DNA of 64,000 nt from an uncultured Alkalilimnicola sp. (GTDB taxonomy: Bacteria; Pseudomonadota; Gammaproteobacteria; Nitrococcales; AK92), in the NCBI GenBank assembly GCA_937951875.1, contig CALGAN010000056.1, positions 31,358 through 95,357 of the forward strand. Reading direction: 5' to 3'. Position numbers and translations under genes: made by a program. The notes under the pieces were generated by a model. The model was given only the letters and a program-made list of their open reading frames with translations. It was not told the origin of the DNA and searched no databases. Shown here piece after piece: positions 59,161 through 64,000 of this stretch; within the stretch, counting starts at the first letter, position 1, and the number at the start of each line of letters is the position of its first letter.

Positions 59161-59694
59161 TCAGTTGCCGAGGATTTTCCGGTAGCGGTCGGCGAGGCCG
59201 TCGACCTCGCCGGCGACATGGCAGCCGGCGCAGGCTTGCTCGGGCGCCGAGACCGGGTTGGCGAGCAGGTTCTTGTGCGCGATCTCCTGCTTGAGGATGC
59301 GCGGATTGCCCTGATGGCAGCCGGCGCAGGAGTAGTTGACGCTGGCGTGCTGGTGGTGCCAGGGCGCGGTGTTCGGATCGCTGGCCGGCGCCTCGGCGCG
59401 CTTGCCGTTGTGGCAGCGGAAGCAGCTGGACGCACCCAAGCCGCAGGCGTTGGCCAGCGGCACCGGCGAGAGCGCCTCGGCGCCGCTGCCCAGCGCGCTC
59501 AGCGCCTCGCTGCCCCAGCCGGACTGGTCGGCGGCCAGCGGTGCCTCGTCCTCGACGCCGGACGTCAGGTAGGGACTGCCGAGGGCCAGCACCACGCCGA
59601 GCAGCAACAGTGCCATCCACAGCGACACGGCGCGGGCGCCGACCACGGCGACGTTCTTGAAAGTGGCGAGTAGAGCGGGTCGATTGGTCTTCAC
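59161..59694 (-). CDS. Triheme c-type cytochrome, membrane-anchored
   Basis: A 177-residue protein with an N-terminal transmembrane helix (about 22-40) and three heme sites: CFRCH (91), CAGCH (123), CAGCH (155). The segment between anchor and first heme is low complexity. The anchor has no obvious cleavage site, so it is probably tethered to the inner membrane with hemes in the periplasm. It links quinol or periplasmic electron carriers to the porin complex by inference. 15 bp after the small Cys protein gene. Confidence 0.88.
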   Translation of the reverse strand: MKTNRPALLATFKNVAVVGARAVSLWMALLLLGVVLALGSPYLTSGVEDEAPLAADQSGWGSEALSALGSGAEALSPVPLANACGLGASSCFRCHNGKRAEAPASDPNTAPWHHQHASVNYSCAGCHQGNPRILKQEIAHKNLLANPVSAPEQACAGCHVAGEVDGLADRYRKILGN

Positions 59695-59709
59695 GGTGTC
59701 ATGCCTTCT

Positions 59710-59979
59710 CTATTCGGTAATGCCCGCGGCGCCGCGTTGCCGCGCGGCGCCGTCGCGGATGTCGCGCTCGGACAAGCCGTCGCTGCAGATGCAGACCGGG
59801 CCGTCGCGAAAGCGCAGCCGGCCCTTGCGGGCGGGCCGAGCCGGGGTTTCGCCTGCGCGCTCGCCCGCCGCGGCCGCCGCCTCCGGGACCGCCGGCGACG
59901 CCGGCGCCTCGGCGGCCGCGGCGGCGCCCGCGAGCAAAAGAGCGACGGCGCTCAACACGGCGAGCAGGAAAGTGCGCAA
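59710..59979 (-). CDS. Small periplasmic Cys-containing protein (ExtJ-like)
   Basis: An 89-residue product with a signal peptide (about 1-22) and an Ala/Glu/Pro-rich linker (about 23-50). The C-terminus contains KGRLRFRDGPVCICSDGLSE, the only Cys pair (CxC). A TTG at 59979 is the start: AAGGAG lies 9 nt upstream and no ATG is available. Position between the rhodanese lipoprotein and the cytochrome parallels Geobacter extJ, so ExtJ-like is suggested; homology is from memory and only probable. Confidence 0.75.
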   Translation of the reverse strand: MRTFLLAVLSAVALLLAGAAAAAEAPASPAVPEAAAAAGERAGETPARPARKGRLRFRDGPVCICSDGLSERDIRDGAARQRGAAGITE

Positions 59980-60078
59980 GACGATGGACTCCTTACGGGA
60001 TGAACGGACCGGCCGCCGTCGCCGTCCCTGGCGAGTCCTCCTTGTGTGTCGGCGTCCGTATTCGCTTCAGGGCGTCAC

Positions 60079-61635
60079 TCAGCCGCCGCAGGGGTTGGGC
60101 GGCAGCACCGGCCCGCTCCCACCGCCGCCGCCACCCGAGCCGTTGTCCGAACCCGGGTTGCCGCCGCCGTTATCGCCGTCGCCGGCCGGCGCCTTGTAAG
60201 CCTTGTCCTCGCGGATCACCCGGTCGGTGCTGGTGCCGTACGGGTCGATGATGCGCGGCGGGGTCTTGGCGGCCGGATCGTCCGGGTTGGACCAGGCGTT
60301 GCGCGGCGCGATGTTCTCCTGCAGGTTCAGGAAGTACGGCGCCGACAGCACGTCGGTGCGCCAGGGCGAGTCGGCCGGCAGGACCTCCACGCCGTTGCGA
60401 TCCAGCACGCCGCCGGTGAGCGAGTTCCATTCGATGTTGGCGGCGTCGTAGAGCCGGGTCGGCAGGCCGAGGATGACGGCCGAGGCGATGGTGGCCACCG
60501 CCGCGCGCGCCGAGGTCTCGCACCACAGATAGACCACGTCGCCCGGCTGGTAGGCGCGGCCCGGCCCGACCAGCTGATAGGTGCCGTCGACGAAGCCGCG
60601 GCCCTCGGCGTCGACCTCACCGTTGAGGTAGGCGCGCAGCTCGGCCTTGGACTTGTAGCGACCGGTGGACAGGTCGATCAGGTTGGTCCAGTTCAGCTGC
60701 AGCGCGCCTCGCTGGTGGCCCTGGCGGCTGCCGCCGTTCTGGAACGAGGCGTAACGGTTGGCCAGCGGCGTGCCAGCCTCGGAGGTCTCGCCGGCGCTGT
60801 ACTGCTCGCGGCTGCGGCCGTCCCAGAGGAACACGCCGTCGTCGAGCACGTTCTCGTCGCGCGGCGGCAGCACGTTGATCACGTCCTCCAGCGTGGCCTG
60901 CAGGATGGTGTTGTCCACCGGCAGGTCCTTCACGCTGCTGACCTGCTTGTTGATGATCGGGCTGGGCTGGTTCGGTACCGCCTCGGTGAACGGCACGTTG
61001 GTGAAGTCCTCCGGACCCCAGTCGCCGCTCAGGTGGTTGTTGCCGCCGTCGAGCACGGCCAGGTTCTTGGCGTCCACGCCCCAGTAGCGGAAGGTGTACC
61101 AGCAGCGTCCCTGGTCCATGGCGGCGTTGCCGCCGGTGCCCTGGGCGCAGACGATCAGGTCGCGCTCGACGTCGATGCCGTACTTGCGGATCAGCCGGTC
61201 GACGCTGGGACCGGACAGAACGATGCCGGCGATCTCGGTGACGCCGTTGAAGCGCGCCTCGCGCCAGCCGTTCTCCAGGTAGGTGAAGACGTTGCGGTTG
61301 TCCGGCTTGATGAACTCATAGCCGGCCGGACCTTTGGTCTGCTGCAGGATCACCAGCTTGCCGGTGATGCCGACCGGGCGGTTGCGCTCCCAGTCGCTGA
61401 TCCAGCGCTTGAGGGTACGGCCGGTGACGAGGCCATTGACGTTGTCGTCGTAATTCTCGGCCGACTCCTGCGCGATGTCCTGCGGCGTGTTCACGCGCAG
61501 GCTAGCGCCGGGGTTCGGCGAACGGTTGGCGTCACTGCTCTCGCCGCCGCAGCCGGCCAGCGTCAGGCCGAAAGCCATGAGCAAGCCTAGGGCGGCAGGT
61601 CGAGTGACACGGTGGCGGGACGAAAGACTGGTCAT
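60079..61635 (-). CDS. Tandem-rhodanese lipoprotein (ExtH-like)
   Basis: A 518-residue exported protein: lipobox LTLAGC (Cys29), two rhodanese-fold domains and a Gly/Ser/Asp-rich tail ending GGGGGGSGPVLPPNPCGG. The first domain has Cys163 in LIVCAQGTGGN and the GVDAKNLAVLDGGNNHL region. The second has an active-site-like loop CETSARA (Cys372-Arg377). It resembles ExtH of Geobacter, a rhodanese-like outer-membrane lipoprotein. It would carry or cleave sulfane sulfur (or selenium) outside the cell membrane. It is the first gene of the eight-gene operon, behind a sigma-54 promoter. Confidence 0.87.
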   Translation of the reverse strand: MTSLSSRHRVTRPAALGLLMAFGLTLAGCGGESSDANRSPNPGASLRVNTPQDIAQESAENYDDNVNGLVTGRTLKRWISDWERNRPVGITGKLVILQQTKGPAGYEFIKPDNRNVFTYLENGWREARFNGVTEIAGIVLSGPSVDRLIRKYGIDVERDLIVCAQGTGGNAAMDQGRCWYTFRYWGVDAKNLAVLDGGNNHLSGDWGPEDFTNVPFTEAVPNQPSPIINKQVSSVKDLPVDNTILQATLEDVINVLPPRDENVLDDGVFLWDGRSREQYSAGETSEAGTPLANRYASFQNGGSRQGHQRGALQLNWTNLIDLSTGRYKSKAELRAYLNGEVDAEGRGFVDGTYQLVGPGRAYQPGDVVYLWCETSARAAVATIASAVILGLPTRLYDAANIEWNSLTGGVLDRNGVEVLPADSPWRTDVLSAPYFLNLQENIAPRNAWSNPDDPAAKTPPRIIDPYGTSTDRVIREDKAYKAPAGDGDNGGGNPGSDNGSGGGGGGSGPVLPPNPCGG

Positions 61636-61717
61636 GTTGGCCCGATACCCTCTGAAAAATGACAGTGGTCGTGACGGCGGCGAAGCCTCTGTATGCCGCC
61701 GTCGGCGCAGCCCACTA

Positions 61718-61733
61718 GGCAGAAAGCGTGCCA
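61718..61733 (-). promoter_or_regulatory. Sigma-54 promoter of the rhodanese-porin-cytochrome operon
   Basis: On the minus strand TGGCACGCTTTCTGCC (61733 to 61718): perfect TGGCACG, then CTGC in place of TTGC; GG and GC 10 bp apart. It lies about 82 bp before the lipoprotein ATG at 61635. Confidence 0.75.
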
Positions 61734-61744
61734 AGCCCTAAAAA

Positions 61745-61760
61745 CCGTGAAATATCACGG
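61745..61760 (-). promoter_or_regulatory. Perfect enhancer dyad beside the divergent sigma-54 promoter
   Basis: CCGTGAAATATCACGG; its reverse complement is exactly the 16-mer at 43040-43055, 18.7 kb away. It lies only about 20 bp upstream of the -24 GG of the minus-strand promoter, much closer than at the other sites (about 75 or 107 bp), so it may repress or fine-tune here, or serve as enhancer for the plus-strand sfnR side (about 100 bp). Confidence 0.75.
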
Positions 61761-61850
61761 GTCATGCCCCGATATGCCGGTCCGCCGGTGCGCGCGACCG
61801 CCTTCCCGCCCCTCATCCCGCCATCATTCGCCGGCCAACTGCTGTTCGAT

Positions 61851-61866
61851 TGGCTGTACAGCAGCA
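61851..61866 (+). promoter_or_regulatory. Weak -24/-12 candidate for sfnR
   Basis: TGGCTGTACAGCAGCA has GG (61852-61853) and GC (61864-61865) 10 bp apart and lies about 100 bp from the dyad at 61745. The -12 element (CAGC) is poor, so this is only a possibility. Confidence 0.25.
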
Positions 61867-61920
61867 ATCGTTGCTGCCAGATCACCAATCAAAACGATAT
61901 AAGCTAATAGCAACAAACGC

Positions 61921-61949
61921 TTATTGGTTATCAGAACACCGGTTATATT
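61921..61949 (+). promoter_or_regulatory. Putative sigma-70 promoter of sfnR
   Basis: TTATTG (61921-61926), 17-bp spacer, TATATT (61944-61949), in an AT-rich stretch. The GTG at 62051 would be about 95 nt downstream. In Pseudomonas sfnR is under CysB control; an AT-rich upstream region is compatible with that but does not show it. Confidence 0.4.
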
Positions 61950-62050
61950 GACGCCAAGTTATATCGAGGCCGCCTTAGTCATCCGTGCTGGCGTCACCCC
62001 CTGCGTTTCGCGTTGCTTCCAAGGACGGGGGCGTTCGTAGAGAGCCGAAC

Positions 62051-63136
<1,086 letters not shown>

Positions 63137-63160
63137 CGAACGGACGCAAGGAGCCCGACC

Positions 63161-63979
63161 ATGAACCGCTTTCCCCTCTTGCTCGAACCGTCGGAGCTGG
63201 CGTCCCGGCTCGGCGAGCCCGGCCTGCTGATCGTCGACGTGGGCAAGGAAGCCGTGTACCGGCAGGCGCACGTGCCCGGCGCGATCCACCTCGACTACCG
63301 GCGCCTGCAGCGCGGCACCCCGCCTGCTCCGGGCCTGCCGCCGGCGCCGGCGGAGATCGCCGCGCTGCTGTCGGAAATCGGCCTGACGCCGGAAACCCAC
63401 GTGGTCGCCTACGACGACGAGGGCGGCGGCCGCTCGGCGCGGCTGCTGTGGCTGCTGGAGCTGGTAGGCCACCGCCGCTACAGCTGGCTCAACGGCGGCG
63501 TCCACGCCTGGCTCGCCGACGATCTGCCGTTCGAGTCGACGCCCAACGCGCCGACCGCCGCCCGCTACGAGGTGAGCGCGCTGAACGACCGGGCGATCGC
63601 CGACCTCGACTACGTACTGGCGCGCCATCGCGATCCCGACGTGGTGGTGTGGGACGCCCGCTCGCGCGAGGAATACGAAGGCCGGCGACCGCTGGCCGCC
63701 AAGGCCGGCCACATTCCCGGCGCCGTGAACTACGAGTGGACGGCGGCTCAGGACATGGAGCGCGACGGCCGTCTGCGCGATCTGGAGACGGTGCGCGCCG
63801 AATTGGCGGCGCTGGGCATCGACGGCGGCAAGGAGATCATCACCCACTGCCAGACCCACCACCGCTCCAGCTTCACCTGGCTGCTCGGCCGCATCCTCGG
63901 CTTCGAGAACATCCGCGGCTACGCCGGCTCCTGGTCGGAGTGGGGCAACCGCCCCGAGACCCCGGTGGAACGCGCCTGA
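63161..63979 (+). CDS. rhdA: Thiosulfate sulfurtransferase (RhdA-type rhodanese)
   Basis: A 272-residue tandem-domain rhodanese without signal peptide, so cytosolic. The active loop is CQTHHR (Cys230-Arg235). This loop and even the number Cys230 match Azotobacter vinelandii RhdA. The N-terminal domain is inactive in sequence (AYDDEGGGRSARL). It transfers sulfane sulfur from thiosulfate or a persulfide to an acceptor. It is 24 bp after sfnR. The cytosolic location complements the periplasmic rhodanese and TusA-like proteins of the divergent operon. Confidence 0.94.
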   Translation: MNRFPLLLEPSELASRLGEPGLLIVDVGKEAVYRQAHVPGAIHLDYRRLQRGTPPAPGLPPAPAEIAALLSEIGLTPETHVVAYDDEGGGRSARLLWLLELVGHRRYSWLNGGVHAWLADDLPFESTPNAPTAARYEVSALNDRAIADLDYVLARHRDPDVVVWDARSREEYEGRRPLAAKAGHIPGAVNYEWTAAQDMERDGRLRDLETVRAELAALGIDGGKEIITHCQTHHRSSFTWLLGRILGFENIRGYAGSWSEWGNRPETPVERA

Positions 63980-64000
63980 TCAAATCGGATTCGGCTTTTT

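Larger units (their letters stand above)
61636..62050. other. Divergent regulatory region between the rhodanese operon and sfnR
   Basis: 415 bp without a gene. The left third carries the minus-strand sigma-54 promoter and enhancer dyad. The right half (about 61850-61970) is AT-rich, strikingly different from its surroundings, and contains a hairpin/palindrome GCAGCAATCGTTGCTGC (61861-61877), a plus-strand sigma-70-like promoter and a weaker -24/-12 candidate. Confidence 0.6.

Noticed and set aside
61861..61877. GCAGCAATCGTTGCTGC as tRNA- or terminator-related hairpin
   Set aside because: Seven-bp stem with three-base loop and no U run, in a promoter-like AT-rich region; better seen as a possible operator.

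Overview
This 64 kb window reads as chromosome from a high-GC gammaproteobacterium. The evidence is gene order and gene content: dut-coaBC-radC beside rpmB-rpmG, ftsY-ftsE-ftsX-rpoH, the paired M16 peptidases followed by rsmD-coaD-ferredoxin and mutM, a long membrane-anchored AlgC, NudE, GreB, CbpA and an Azotobacter-type RhdA rhodanese. The genus cannot be fixed from the sequence alone. No rRNA, tRNA, CRISPR array, insertion sequence, phage module or replication origin was found.

Positions 1-41,430 are housekeeping. In order: exonuclease III (cut by the window edge), a thiolase, an NADP-isocitrate dehydrogenase carrying an unusual C-terminal pair of CBS domains, PEP carboxylase, pyrE, pfkA, a DUF4124 protein, argB, algC, dut, coaBC, radC, rpoH with ftsX-ftsE-ftsY, two M16 peptidases, rsmD, coaD, a ferredoxin, greB, mutM, a four-gene Gld-like ABC operon, 5-oxoprolinase, an acyl desaturase, rpmG-rpmB, cbpA, a Deg protease, a YqjD/YqjE/YqjK-like trio, an alpha/beta hydrolase, a squalene/phytoene-synthase-like protein and mlaA. 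Several terminators are perfect hairpins with three-base loops.

Positions 41,437-63,979 form an accessory sulfur-scavenging island of about 22 kb, and this is the interesting part. It is bracketed by two sigma-54 activators: one with a GAF-like N-terminus at the left, one sensorless and SfnR-like at the right. Between them lie a degenerate EAL-domain protein, an exported arylsulfatase with its formylglycine-generating enzyme, two flavin reductases with a Nudix hydrolase, an SsuABC/TauABC-type importer with a TauD-family dioxygenase and an epoxide-hydrolase-like protein, and a divergent eight-gene operon. That operon encodes a tandem-rhodanese lipoprotein, a small Cys-containing periplasmic protein, a triheme cytochrome, an outer-membrane porin, a YeeE/YedE permease, a TusA-like protein, a pentaheme cytochrome and a lipoprotein. 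RhdA rhodanese closes the island.

Five strong -24/-12 (sigma-54) promoters lie in front of these transcription units. Most are preceded by copies of one dyad (CCGTGA-N4-TCACGG) at either about 107 or about 75 bp, so the units look like one regulon. The porin-cytochrome-rhodanese part resembles the Geobacter ExtHIJKL outer-membrane conduit, whose relatives are linked to selenite/tellurite reduction. Finding it fused to YedE/TusA sulfur transfer and wired to a sulfur-starvation-type sigma-54 circuit suggests an undescribed periplasmic sulfur (or selenium) oxyanion acquisition system. Genes and promoters are read directly from sequence; the joint function is inference.
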